DNA from: Gentiana macrophylla | Taxonomy: Eukaryota > Streptophyta > Magnoliopsida > Gentianales > Gentianaceae | Direction: 5' to 3' | Length of the DNA stretch: 64,000 nucleotides | Assembly: GCA_026214975.1 (NCBI GenBank) | Contig: CM047805.1 | Location: 8,642,463-8,706,462, forward strand | In this document: one piece after another, positions 13,168 through 24,387 of the stretch | Numbering within the stretch: the stretch's first letter is position 1 | How the letters are laid out: the number at the start of each line of letters is the position of its first letter | Notes under the pieces: generated by a model | The model's database searches: none | The model's input: only the letters and a program-made list of their open reading frames with translations | Told to the model about the DNA's origin: nothing | Program-made: the position numbers and the translations under genes

Positions 13168-14620
13168 TGTCCCGGATTTTATCAATACAAAACAACAAGT
13201 AATAAACCGGTTAACCACAAGTGCAAGGATCGTAGTGTAGAGGCTATGCCGGGTCGATCTTACGGGGAACTAGACTGTTGTGAACTCTAGCTTTTGTTTT
13301 CAACTAATTATTGTCACGAAAACTAACCTAAACAGGGAACTAAAACTGGATAAACATGCTGAAAATAAACTAGACAGAGAATGAAATCCAAAGCTAGGAA
13401 AGATTGAAAGCGATAAACCGAACTAAACTAAAGTGCGAGAAAAAGTAAACTAATCTAACAATTCAAGTTCAAAGTTAAAATCAAATTATAACGAATCTAA
13501 CAAGCAATTGATCCACCTATCCTATCAACATTCAATTCTAATTCGGATTAATTCGTGATCTCCACTCAAGTCGTGCTTCACCTAATCAAAGGCATAAACT
13601 CCTACTCTAAGTAGACAAGTTCGTTTCTAATCTTTTATCTTTCGATGTTAAAGATTACGTCTTTCTAACCTAAAGTGAAATCTTTCAATTTCTAATCTAG
13701 ACAATCAATCTAATAACTCTCGTTTTAATTAGATCAAATATCTATTCTTTTAGCATGGTGATCTAATGTTTATATGATTTTCATCAATAAAACAATCATA
13801 AAGCAAACATCTTTCGATACGACTTGCAATAAAACAATGTAAAGCATGATAAAAGAAACAAACTTAAGATAGAAACTCACAAATCAATCACGAATCAAAC
13901 TGAATTGTTGATGGACGGCTTCACAACGCTTGTTCAAGAGGGTTTAGCCTCTTAACATCCTTATTGCAACTCGAATTGATGAAATAAAAGACATGAATCT
14001 ATCTAATCTAATCTAGGAATTAAATTGCATAAACTGGGGGAAGTTTATGTGAAACCGCAGCCTGAGCCGCCCCTAAGATATTAGGGTTCGAATTCTGTAT
14101 ATGAGATGGAAAATCTGCTGCTTTAAATAGAAAATAAGGCGGTGGGAGTATGGCGGTCTTTGGGCGCCCGTCTGGTCACGTCTATAGGCTCTGAATGTAA
14201 ATCGCACCTCTGAACGCTCGTTTGGAGGTTCAGACGCCCGTTCGGTCAGACGCCATGTTAAACGCTCATCTAGCTGGACCAACTTCGAATTTCTTGATCT
14301 TTATCTCATCTTCTTCTAGCTCATTATACCTTTATCTCTTTGATCATCAGCTATTTCGAACTTCATCAACTTTTGATCACCATTTGAGTCGAGAAAATGC
14401 ATCTACACGACATCAAAAACATCGCAAAGTGTAACATAATTCCAATAAACATAAAATCACCAAGTAAACACATAATTTAATCACTTTCGCAATTAGACCC
14501 TTAAAAGCATCACTTGCTTAATATTTCCATATAAAGGCCAATTCTTATGCAAATAATATAAATATGGGGAAAATCATCGTAAAATATATCGTTATAAAAC
14601 GTACAAAATCACCCTTAACA
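13168..14620 (-). repeat. Athila 5' LTR
   Basis: 1453 bp, the partner of 3305-4760. It is the promoter-bearing LTR of this leftward element. It is flanked outside by the target duplication TGAAA (14621-14625). Confidence 0.95.
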
Positions 14621-14651
14621 TGAAACGATGTCGTTTTGATATATTTCGTAC

Positions 14652-14889
14652 CGGAAAGAGAAAGTTGAACGTTGTTGATGACAATACTAGTTGCAATTAG
14701 AGGTGTTAAATCCATGCCAGCATGTTGAACTTGTTTGTTGTTGCTGAATAATACTGGATATTGACTTCTTGCGGCTACTAATATAATTGAAAGCGATATG
14801 CCAAATAGAAATGAGGCTATAATCACAACTACCACCGAAATCTTGCACACCTTGGATGCCGTGCCCCGAGTTCATTTGATACCCTTACG
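14652..14889 (-). pseudogene. MATE efflux transporter, upstream exon remnant
   Basis: After an acceptor GCAG (14893-14890) the minus strand reads VRVSNELGARHPRCA. A one-base loss shifts the frame, which continues as KISVVVVIIASFLFG through ALFSNN-like and DLTPLIATSIVINNVQLSLSG, the hallmark of the second MATE half. The exon ends at a GT donor (14651-14650). The missing continuation is at 3116-3232, so the Athila element occupies this intron. Earlier MATE exons are absent; the sequence to the right is Copia debris. Confidence 0.82.
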
Positions 14890-14949
14890 CTGCATGCATC
14901 GATCACTCATCGTATTAATTATTCATAGCATTAATTTTCGTTCATTTGA

Positions 14950-15360
14950 TGTATGATATGTGTTAAAGATAATTATGAAAATTAATTATGGATATTATGT
15001 GTCACTTGTGTAGTGTGTGTGTGACAAGTGTCCTAGTAAATCTAGTGATAGATTCTGTTTGTTGGTGTGTATGGCTTTATAAGCCTTTGTACTGAACGTT
15101 GTCAATCAATAGAATATCCTGTCTATCCAAATCTTAAGTTGGTATCAGAGCTACTCCAGTGGACATGTCCACCGCCGGTCCGGACAATACTGGAGGCGTC
15201 TTCGCTCCTCCTCCTACTAATAGCATGCTTGATACTCCTCATCCACTATCGATTCCCTTTGAGACGATTCCCATACATACCTACTTCCACTTATCCGCCG
15301 CCACCGTCCATATTCCAAATGCCTCTGTTTCCACCACTTTCCTCCACAAATCATGTTGAG
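14950..15360 (+). mobile_element. Copia-type retrotransposon stub (LTR end, primer site, gag start)
   Basis: A short AT-rich LTR-like stretch (about 14958-15137) is followed by TGGTATCAGAGC at 15140-15151. That is the initiator-tRNA-Met primer site standard in plant Copia elements. Shortly after comes an ATG (15159) opening a Pro/Thr-rich frame beginning MDMSTAGPDNTGG, as gag of short-LTR Copia lineages does. The frame stops after 66 codons and no pol follows. Confidence 0.7.
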
Positions 15361-15389
15361 TATCCACCATACAGCGTTACTTTGTATGA

Positions 15390-15556
15390 GCGTCGCAAAA
15401 AAAAGTAGTTGTCACGTCACTTTTTTATCAAAAAATTACAGTAAAGGTACCTTTTTGTGTCGCTCGTAAAAAGTAACGTAAAAGGTATCTTTTTGCGGCG
15501 CTGTTTCTTTAGAGCGTGGCAAACAAAAGTCTAGCAAAAAGGTTTTTTTAGTAGTG
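15390..15556 (-). mobile_element. CACTA transposon terminal fragment
   Basis: The minus strand from 15556 begins CACTACTAAAAAAA, the CACTA-superfamily terminus. Subterminal repeats of GCGCCGCAAAAAG and ACGCTC type follow. The other end is missing from the window, so this is a truncated or very small derivative. Confidence 0.6.
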
Positions 15557-15574
15557 TATCTACTGCTGTAATAA

Positions 15575-15695
15575 ATAAGGGTAAATCAAGTAAAAACACA
15601 ATAAATGTTGTATTGAAAATAGTACTGTCTCACATAAAATGAAACAAAACTTTTTAATAATTGTCTCAGTTATTGTGGAAGTAAGGGAGTAATAA
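15575..15695. mobile_element. Stowaway-like MITE fragment
   Basis: Inner sequence (AACACAATAAATGTTG and CTCACATAAAATG) is the reverse of that in the complete Stowaway element at 20484-20745. It ends AAGGGAGTA. Confidence 0.5.
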
Positions 15696-15949
15696 ATATT
15701 GTATTGGTTTTTAAGGTGGCAGATAATTGTGAACAAAGCAAATTTTCAAAAATGATAGTTGAAATAACAGAGGGAGTATCATTTGATTTACAAAAGTATA
15801 CTACCAAACCAACCAAGTAACCAAACCTGGCCCAAACCGAAAAAAATGCTGTGAAACAGTTTTTGGTTGGTTTTGTATTGTATAAAACCAAACCATGAAA
15901 AACAATTTGGTTTTGGTTTTCTTAAATAATAACCGGACCAAACCGGAAC

Positions 15950-16055
<106 letters not shown>

Positions 16056-16371
16056 GAATATCGACACTATTAATTAATGGGCTTTATTTGCACCACACCA
16101 ATCTACTCATGTACCACTCTACCAGTGCACTACAGTAAAACCGACTTTTCATCAGTAGATTATGAGAACTGATCAGCACAGTGACCCGACTTTTTATCGG
16201 CCCCCTTAATTATCACTACATGTAAATTACTAATATCTTAGTCCATGATCTATTAATACTTCAATGATCCTAATAGTACCTATGACAAGATGAAATAAAA
16301 TAGTTTACATGACTTTACAATGATCATCTTAATTGGAAAATATGATAATATAATGTTGTGCGCACACATAC

Positions 16372-16377
<6 letters not shown>

Positions 16378-16404
<27 letters not shown>
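16378..16404. repeat. (AG)n microsatellite
   Basis: A pure AG run of about 25 bp preceded by a short AT run. Confidence 0.9.
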
Positions 16405-16856
16405 ATCCAATGACATTCGAGTTATGGTGTATGGTAGATGGAGAATGAGAATCTTGTATGATTGTAGTATAAATAATGACATGAATTCATTGAACCGTGA
16501 TAATACCCTTTCAGTGAATTATTTGAAAAAAAAAAAGAGGACTTAAAACCGGAAAAAACCGTAACCCAGTCGATCCAAACCGGACCGGGTAAAATAGTTT
16601 TACCTAGCTACGGTTCGGTTTGGTTTGTAAATTTTGAAACCATAAAAAATGGTTTGGTTTTAAAAGTGATTGAAAACCGAAAAACCGGATCATGTGCACC
16701 CCTACATAGCACAATGATACAGCATAGGATCTATAGTCAATAAAATGGCCTGCTGGGCCAAATATTTTACTTATAAAAATAAAACCAACAAAACAAAAAT
16801 ACCTGGTGCGTTGTATATTTTATATACACCAAATTCTAAGTTATCATATATTTTTC

Positions 16857-17076
16857 TACTTGTCCCACAATATAAGTCATTCTCCATTACTAATACAATA
16901 TTTATTGCTCTTTATCTATCTTACCCCTAATTAATTATGAATCCAGCAACTTTTCATTACTTAACAACTATTGCATTAATGATAATCAAAGGGTATTTTA
17001 GACATTAACCATTCAACCACTTCCTTATCTGTGTGAAAACTCTTATGATGACTTATATTTTAGACCGGAGGTAGTA
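16857..17076. mobile_element. Degenerate Stowaway-like MITE
   Basis: The left end TACTTGTCCCACAATATAAGTCAT pairs imperfectly with the right end (reverse complement TACTACCTCCGGTC, then AAAATATAAGTCAT). The TA target is preserved on both sides. Length about 215 bp, no coding capacity. Confidence 0.65.
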
Positions 17077-18036
17077 ATTAAGTCTACCATATTTTGATAG
17101 ACTTTAATGCCCATAACAGATAGGAAACTACTTTCCACCCCATATTCAATAGGCATACACCAACTATTTATTGAAATTTTTGAGTGGTGTGTCCTACTGG
17201 CAGACCCATGAAACATTTTCAGTTAGGGCACTGGAGTAAATTCGATGATCCAATAGGGATATTATAGTATTTTTATATATTTTTTAAGAACAAAATTATA
17301 TCATTTTTCAGATACACTGGCCCCCTCCCTATCCAATATAGGTCCGCCCGTGATGTATTTGTAGTGTGCGGATAATGTAAATCACATTAATATTACCACA
17401 CTAAAACAACCACATTTTTCAAGATGTTTTGAATTTTAAACTATTTACACACGTGTTTTAATTTTAACTTAAAATAAGTGCATCCGCATCGTGCAGATAC
17501 AACACCTAAAAATTTTCCGTACAACAGGAATTAAATTCCCTGGTACACACTTGCATATATTCATGTGGACGGGATTAATATTTGTGTACCTTCAAAATCC
17601 AAAGTAATGAGTATATATTAGGAAATATTAGGTTTTAGTCCACTTTCCACCCTCTATATAAATTTTAATTCAGTTTGTATTTTTTTTTTGTTGATTTAAA
17701 GACAAAATACTTTTCTTCGGACTATTTTGTCCTTTATCTTTTATTTTTGCCCTTCTCTCTCTTTCTGCTCCTCTGATTCCTTACATCGGATACTTCCATG
17801 AAAATTACACACACTCTTCCACTCACCTTTCTCTTTCTCTTTCAGCATTTTCTCGATTTGATATATATATATAATTACAGCCACACCCATATCTCCGCCG
17901 GAGTCCTCCATGGACCGCCGGCATCAACCCTCTTCAGAATAAATTTCATATTCGTCTGAGGCAAATAACAATTTGGCCTCAGAATGGCTCTAAAACCTAG
18001 TTTCAACTTCTCCCTTTGAGTTGCTGATTTGCAGAT

Positions 18037-18129
18037 ATGATAACGAGACTACTGATTCTTCTGTTAATAATTCCATGGATATTGGGTTGGGGAAAAGAAG
18101 GGCATTATGCTACCTGCAAAATTGATCAG
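18037..18129 (+). pseudogene. S1/P1-type nuclease, first exon fragment
   Basis: The ATG at 18037 opens a 31-codon exon: a hydrophobic signal peptide, then GWGKEGHYATCKIDQ, with a GT donor at 18130. The mature S1/P1 nuclease family (plant ENDO/BFN enzymes, secreted zinc nucleases for RNA and single-stranded DNA) begins with a Trp whose backbone binds zinc, followed by this GxxGH segment. No further nuclease exon could be found in the next 2 kb; transporter sequence of another family follows instead. The exon itself is intact, so it is a fragment rather than a decayed exon. Confidence 0.7.
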
Positions 18130-18393
18130 GTAATTCATATTTTTTTTAGCTGTAAAAAATTGGTCATTTTTGTTTTAATTATGAAATATAGCTCAGTAAA
18201 TCTCAGTTGATGTTTGTAAGCTTTGAATCTGAGCTGAACATTCAAAATATTTTTGTTTATGTTGTTTGACTTTGCTTTGAATCCATGTGAGTATGGTGAA
18301 TATCTAATAGTTAAGCTTAAAAGGATGAATACAACGTGTTTGTTCTTTTTCCTAAGTGAGCATGCCAATGCTAAAACTAAAGAATGCAATTGC

Positions 18394-19210
18394 CTTATGG
18401 ACACTTGACGGTCCTAATCTACAAGTTGCAGCAATCCTTTCTTCAGCTTTTTATGCACTTTTCAATCTTTTTTCTGGGTTTTTTTGTTCCAAAACCAGTA
18501 AGTACTTCTCTTTCCTTTCTTTATGGCTTAATTAATGTGAGGGGGAATGAGGGGGAAGGACAAAAATATTTCATCAATTGAGTAGAAGGACAGTTTTTTG
18601 AAACTTTTGCATAAAGGACAAAACTATTTATTCACTGTCGAAATTCACTTGTGTTCAAATTCACTATTTAAATTCATGCTTAAAAATTACCGTTTATCGA
18701 AATTAACTAATTTTCAAAATTCATTGTAAAATTCACTAATTTTAAGGATTCACTGTCGAAATTCATCATCAAAATTCACTGATTTCGGGATTCACTGGGG
18801 AGATTCAACGATTTTGGGATTCACCATGTTTGTCATTCTCGCTATAAAAAATTATGCGGTTGTCATTCTCCCTATAAAAATATGTAATTTGTCATATTCT
18901 TAAAAATATTAGGATTTTGTCCTTATCCCTAATTTTCCATTAATGTGAACAGTATTTATGCATAATAACAAAAAAAAAATTGAGAAAGAAAAATGGCAGA
19001 AAATACCAATATGGTGGGCATGGTATTATTGGATGTGCCCAATATCATGGGTAGTGTATGGATTAATCACAGTATGGAGATGTTGAAACACAATTAAAGT
19101 ACCTGGGATGCCGTTCGATCCGAAGATTCGAGATTATATTACTGCTCATTTTGGTTATGTTCAGATTTCATTGGACCTGTTGTTGCTGACTTGTTCACTT
19201 TTGAAAGGAA
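18394..19210 (+). pseudogene. PDR/ABCG full-size transporter, last two exons (fragment)
   Basis: 18394-18497 reads YGHLTV, then LQVAAILSSAFYALFNLFSG and, after a one-base shift in a T run, FFVPKP, with a GTAAGT donor. The next exon, after CAG at 18997-18999, continues [22 protein letters not shown] shift is followed by YGDVET, then IKVPGMPFDPKIRDY and HFGYVQ/FIGPVVADLF. This is the C-terminal membrane domain of plant PDR-type ABC transporters. At least four small indels break it. A 398-bp MITE sits in the intron. The sequence ends abruptly near 19210 where a DUF674 fragment begins on the other strand. Confidence 0.8.
18541..18938 (+). mobile_element. MULE-type MITE, copy 1 (10-bp target duplication)
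   Basis: A 398-bp element flanked by ATTAATGTGA at 18531-18540 and 18939-18948. Imperfect terminal inverted repeats share GGG..AAGGACAAAA. The interior is a degenerate tandem array of a 13-25 bp unit containing GAATTCACTG / AATTTCGACAG. The same family is at 32121-32503 in the opposite orientation. Target length fits Mutator-like elements. No coding capacity. Confidence 0.85.
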
Positions 19211-19340
19211 AAAAGTATATTGGCATAGCAAGCAAGTAGAAAAGGAAATCCACAAAGTCCTTTGTAGCCTCAGCAAATACAACTTTGTTTTCTTTATTGT
19301 CAATCACAAGTTTGATGGTAGCTATGTTTTTTGTTGCCAT
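19161..19340 (-). pseudogene. DUF674 protein, N-terminal fragment
   Basis: From the ATG at 19340 the minus strand encodes MATKNIATIKLVIDNKENK, then VVFAEATKDFVDFLFYLLAMP, the conserved start of plant DUF674 proteins (function unknown). Similarity stops after about 41 codons, near 19215, where the sequence joins the PDR transporter fragment. The remaining codons to the stop at 19161 read through antisense transporter sequence and are chimeric. Confidence 0.75.
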
Positions 19341-19487
19341 TTTTTTTTCCTGAAAGTTGTGTTGGCAAGGAGTTAGATTTCTCAAAGTGCTAATCTTTTC
19401 TTGTTCCAACATTTAAGGTATATATTCAGTGTATTATGATCGTTACTGTGTTACTGTGTTACTGTAAACGTTGCGATAAAATTCGGT

Positions 19488-19770
19488 TTTCAAATACTAC
19501 GTCGAAAAGGTATCAAATGGGGTCTCAAAATGAAGATAAAAAAAGAATGAACTTTGGTGAAACAATTTTGATGATCGGTGTTCTAAATCAAAAGTTACGG
19601 TCGTTATAAGAAAAAAACGCTCCGGTTAATATAAATATTTTTTCGTCTTTCAAAATATACGTCGGAAGGGTATCGTGTTTGGGCTCAAATTGGAGAGCAA
19701 AAAAAAATGAATTTTGATGAAAAAATTTCGACGATCGGAGTTCTAAATCAAAAGTTACGGGTGTTTGAAA
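19488..19770. repeat. Two diverged copies of a ~160-bp tandem repeat
   Basis: 19488-19605 and 19645-19770 share order and wording: TTTCAAA..TACGTCG, GGGTATC, TGGGCTCAAA.TG.AGA, GATCGG.GTTCTAAATC, AAAAGTTACGG. Non-coding. Confidence 0.75.
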
Positions 19771-20483
19771 AAAAAAATAAAAACAAAACAACAGCAATGC
19801 AGCATCAAATATACATTATACCTGATGTTCTCCTGAGGACGCGCGCGTGTGTGTATAGGGTCAATTTTGTCCATGTCAAATCTTTTTTGTCCTTTTTGCA
19901 ACTAAAGAAAATAATGTGTCATATTTATTCATTTCATAAATATTTTTATCATTTTCCCTCGATCCCCCTATATATTATATGTTCTTGTTGATAAACCAAC
20001 GGTCTAGATTAGTGGAGAAAAAATATATTGAAGAAATTCAATGAACAAGTGGAAAAGGTAACGTCTTTTATTGAAGATTCAGAAGATAAATCATTGAATA
20101 AATGAATGAATTTGAATGGTTCAGAGATAAAGATTATAGATATATAAAAAATGATTGTGATAGGTTAAAATAAAAAAAATAAAAAATTTTGAGGTAAGGT
20201 TAAACTTCTTTGTTGATTAATAAATCAGATAAGCTAAGAAGTATATATCTTATAGAAACATTATAAATGCTTGTACTAGTAGATCAGTTTAGTAAAATGA
20301 AAAGAGATTTCGTTCTTCCAAAGTATCTTTGAGTTTTTTTGAGTTCCGAAATTTCGTTTGAAATCTTTTTTCATTTTATTTAAGTCATTTTTAGCGGAGG
20401 CATGATCTCGAGTAAGGGGGGAAATACAATTTTTAAAGGCGGATAAAAAAAATAGGAGGGGAACTATAAACAAATTACATATA

Positions 20484-20745
20484 CTCCTTCCGTTCACGAT
20501 AATCGGCGATTTAATAAAAATGTTTTGTTCCATTTTATGTGAGGCTGTACAATTTTCAATGCAACATTTATTGTGTTTTTACTTGATTTACCCTTATTTA
20601 TTACACTTTGAAAGATAAAATTGAATGTCACATTAATTATATTCAAGGACATTCTAGTCATTTCATTGTAAAAATTAATTCATTAACTTCCTCCTTAATA
20701 TATGTGATTTTGACAACTGCCTCAGATAAATTGGAACGGAAGGAG
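20484..20745. mobile_element. Stowaway MITE, complete
   Basis: 262 bp with perfect 12-bp terminal inverted repeats CTCCTTCCGTTC / GAACGGAAGGAG, flanked by TA on both sides (20482-20483 and 20746-20747). These are the Stowaway (Tc1/mariner) hallmarks. Confidence 0.9.
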
Positions 20746-20805
20746 TATTAATTTATTTTTTCGGATCAAAGAAGGCAGTTGCATCTTTTAGTTGTATGTA
20801 GATCT

Positions 20806-21967
20806 TGTTGGAGAAAAAACCTTTTTTGAAGGGTTGAAAGGTCAACTTTAGCGCTAATTACGGATAGGCTCCGGTGTATGTCATCGAGAGTTAATAATAT
20901 CATTAAATACTTCATACGGAGTAGTTGATGATGGGTTTTTGAATCACTCGATTCGGATGTCGGGTGAATGAGAAATTAATGGCTAAAGTTGGTAGAAAAT
21001 ATGTAGGAGATGGGAGTTGAAGGGAGGACCTCACCCCATTCTCCCACATTGGAAACTTGAGTGTTGGGATCTCAAGTAATAAGAGCTAGTGTATACTCTT
21101 ATAGATGTGCCCCAAGGGGCAAGGCACTTTTGTGCAGGAGGGAGGACTTAGATAATTCCACAAGCACGCGCGCCGCCGGCCGTCCGTCCGGCTCGGGCTC
21201 GGGCTCGGTTCGGTTCGGTTCGGGTGTTACTATTAATTTTTTGGACAAAATTTCTTTATGAAATTAATTTAAGTAACTGTGTCATCGGACCAATAAGAAT
21301 TCATTGAGTCATCCGACCAATCAGAATTCTTAGATGTGTCATTCGACTGATCAGGGTGTGGAAAATAAAATTCGAAATTTTATTAATAATTTTAATAAAA
21401 AAAATCGACAAATAAAATTCGAAATTGTATTAATAATTTTAATAAAAATATTTCGACCCCATGTCTTTTCTAAGGGGAAAAGTATTGATGATGTGTTCCG
21501 GTCAATCAGATTAAAGCATTGGCTCCTCCTCTCAACTATATAAATAATCCCATGGATGAAAGTTTATTCATTCGAATTTTCTCTAGTCTTTTCACCACAA
21601 AAAGGTCTAGCATATAGATTTAGTTCTTGAGTCGAAGAGAAGTTGGAGCACTCTGTAAATTCGCGCACCGGAGCTCGGATTTTTGAAGTGCCTCTAAATC
21701 CGAGACGTAAAGTCGTTGTATCTTGGGAGACAGTTGCTACTACCGTGGACACCATACCGGAGCAATTTGTCTTAAAGAAAGAGTAACTACTCGCCTCGGT
21801 TTGTCATTTACTTATGCATCGCAATTACATTTCCTTTCTTTTTAGTCAGATCTGTATTGTGATAAGGTTCATTTTGTTAGATCTAGATTGCATGCTTTAT
21901 TTTTTAGATCTACATAGTAATCACTCTAATTCATTAAATCACTCCACACACGACACCTATCCCAACA
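20806..21967 (+). repeat. Copia 5' LTR
   Basis: 1162 bp, TG to CA. It matches the right LTR but lacks about 115 bp near its 3' end (the right LTR has extra sequence around 28886-29010). That looks like a deletion between short direct repeats. Confidence 0.92.
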
Positions 21968-22650
21968 AGCTTAAGACAAATTAGAATGCTTTAGTGGCTA
22001 TTAATTGGGTATAATGGTAATTGAATACAATAATGATATATACTTTTACGTATTCTGCAACTGCAAGGATGGGAACAATGTGATAAAACGGTTTCATCAT
22101 GGATTGATTTGTTTTAGGTAGCTGCTACTAGCTGCGGTGGTTTGGTAGTAATATAATGTTAGAAGTGTGTTTGTCTAACTAGCCTGCAGCCTGTGTCTCT
22201 TTAGTTCAGCTTTGAACTTGCAAGTTGTGGTCTAAATTGGATGTTTCTATTCATTTAATTTGTTCTCGCATATGATCACTTTGTGGCATCTTAAAGCTGC
22301 ATATATAATGGGTTCTTTGCCACTAGATGAATCTGTTTGATTTAGGTGCTGAATCTAAATACTTTGTTATTACTATCATATGAGTTGTGAACTATTTTGA
22401 AACACTACTTGTCATGGTGGCTGCCGTTCTTTTCGACTTTAACGGGGAGAATTCGTTTTAGTTTTATAGTCTTAACTAAGTAGAAGGCACTTGATCATGC
22501 ATTAATTGCTTATAGTGAGAGACATTTCTATAATGTGTTCTGCACATAAATTAATGTGGTAGCTACTTACAGCAAGATATGTTGTCTATGTTTACTAGAA
22601 ATCTCTATGAACAACATAAAACAATGATTTTCTCTGAAATTACATACTTG
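21968..22650. other. Internal Copia stretch without recognisable content
   Basis: Follows the 5' LTR where a primer-binding site and gag are expected, but neither is seen. AT-rich, no ORF. It may be foreign sequence or badly decayed leader. Confidence 0.4.
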
Positions 22651-22699
22651 ATCTTGTTAAGACTCTAAGATTTGTTGCGAACAAATCGGTACTAAAAGG

Positions 22700-24337
22700 T
22701 GTCAATCTTCTATCGTAAGACAGAAATGAAAGGATACACCGAGGTGAATCCAAATGTGACTGTGTCTGTTGTGACACAAGTGTTGTAGTACTAGACATAG
22801 CACCAGTGACCGGTTAATCTCCTCCCTTTGATGGAGATGTTCGGTGGTGCAACGAACGATGCTTTGAATGATCAAATTGGATTGATCAGTATGTTGACAG
22901 TGAAACTGTCTGTTGGGCACAAACGTGATGCTCCGTAAAGAGCCAGTGAGATTGACTCTAAGATCTGCTTACATTAGGACTTGAAATTTGATCTTAATCA
23001 CAAGTGTCTAGTATGTGTTGAAGCCATGTTGGCTAACTCACCGGTAGACCGGTAGAAAGGAACACGGAACTCTAGATTCATGCAAACTAGAGATGATAAA
23101 AGTATAATGTTACTTTTATTGAGTATAGCACCGAAACATTATGATGCTGAAAAGCGAAGATAAGGCTCGTGATGCCTTGAGATTTATCAGAATGAATGTG
23201 AGAATAAACATAGCAAACGGATGAGACGTATCCGTAGTGATTATAGTGGTGGATATGACGTATTGTTTCATGAGTCTTGCTAAGGGCCCGGCATCATTCA
23301 TCAAACAACTACACCATACACACCTCTACCAAACGGTATTGCTAAACGCAAGAACCAAACTCTTAAAGAGTTGATGGATGCTATGTTAATGAGTTCGGGT
23401 TTACCTCAGAACTTGTGGGGAGCCGCCTCTCAAAGAAAATTCATTCTGACCAAGATCCCTTGGGTGAAGAAGGATGACACCCCGTATGAGTTGTGGAAAG
23501 GCTGTGGTTTAGCTACAGATTCTTGGAAATGTGAGGGTGTTTGGCTAAGGTCGAAGTGCCTAAACCAAAGTGAGTGATAGGACCTAAAATCGTTGGTGCC
23601 TATTGTTCTGGTGCATGAATCAGACATCAATGATGTACATGAACATGTCATCATCGAGTCTAAGAATGTGGTGTTCCTTGCGGATATCTTTCCTTGTAAG
23701 GAAAGTGTTAAAGAATAAGCAAGCATGACTAAGCGGACATATGAGTCTTAATTAGAGTGTGAACCTCAAGAAATTGAGGAGCCTCGTTGTAGTATAAGGG
23801 CTAGGACTTCCAAGTCCTTTGCTCCTGATTTTCTGACCTATACGGTAGAAAACGAACCCAGGACATATGCTGAGGCAATGTCAAATCCAGAAGCCCATTT
23901 CTGGAAAGAGACTATAAATAAAGAAACTCATCATGCAAAACCACACTTGGGAGTTGGTTGATTTTCCATTGGGAAATAAACCACTCAGGTGCAAGTGGAT
24001 CTTCAATGAGAAGTTAAAGGTTGATGGATTTACTGTAAGGCGTTGTTGGTAGCCCGAGGACATCGATAGAAAGAAGGCCTTGACTTTTTACTCAACAGTT
24101 ATGAGAATTACTTATATAAAGGTTCTCATCGATATAGCTGGAGTCTATAACCTGGAAGTCCATCAAATGGATGGTTATGGTGAGTTGAAAGAAGAGATGT
24201 ACTTGGAACAACCTGAGGGGTTCATAATTCCAGGCTAAGAGAGTAAGGTGTGTAGACTTGTTAAGTCTCTATGTGGCTCGAATAATAGCCAGAGCAACGG
24301 CATATCAAGTTTGAAAATGTCATTTTGTCAAGTGGGT

Positions 24338-24387
<50 letters not shown>

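Larger units (their letters stand above)
3305..14620 (-). mobile_element. Ty3/gypsy LTR retrotransposon, Athila-type, full length
   Basis: An 11.3-kb element lying on the minus strand. It has two near-identical 1.45-kb LTRs starting TG and ending CA, and a 5-bp target duplication TGAAA at 3300-3304 and 14621-14625. A tRNA-Asp-like primer-binding site sits inside the right LTR and a polypurine tract inside the left LTR. Gag, protease, reverse transcriptase, RNase H and integrase appear in the order of Ty3/gypsy elements. The gag sequence, long LTRs and primer type point to the Athila/Tat branch. The coding frame is broken many times, so this copy is not autonomous. LTR similarity suggests insertion was recent relative to other elements here. 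No env-like ORF was found. Confidence 0.93.

Noticed and set aside
14545..14850. 101-residue membrane protein gene
   Set aside because: It is a MATE exon read through its donor into the Athila LTR, not a separate gene.
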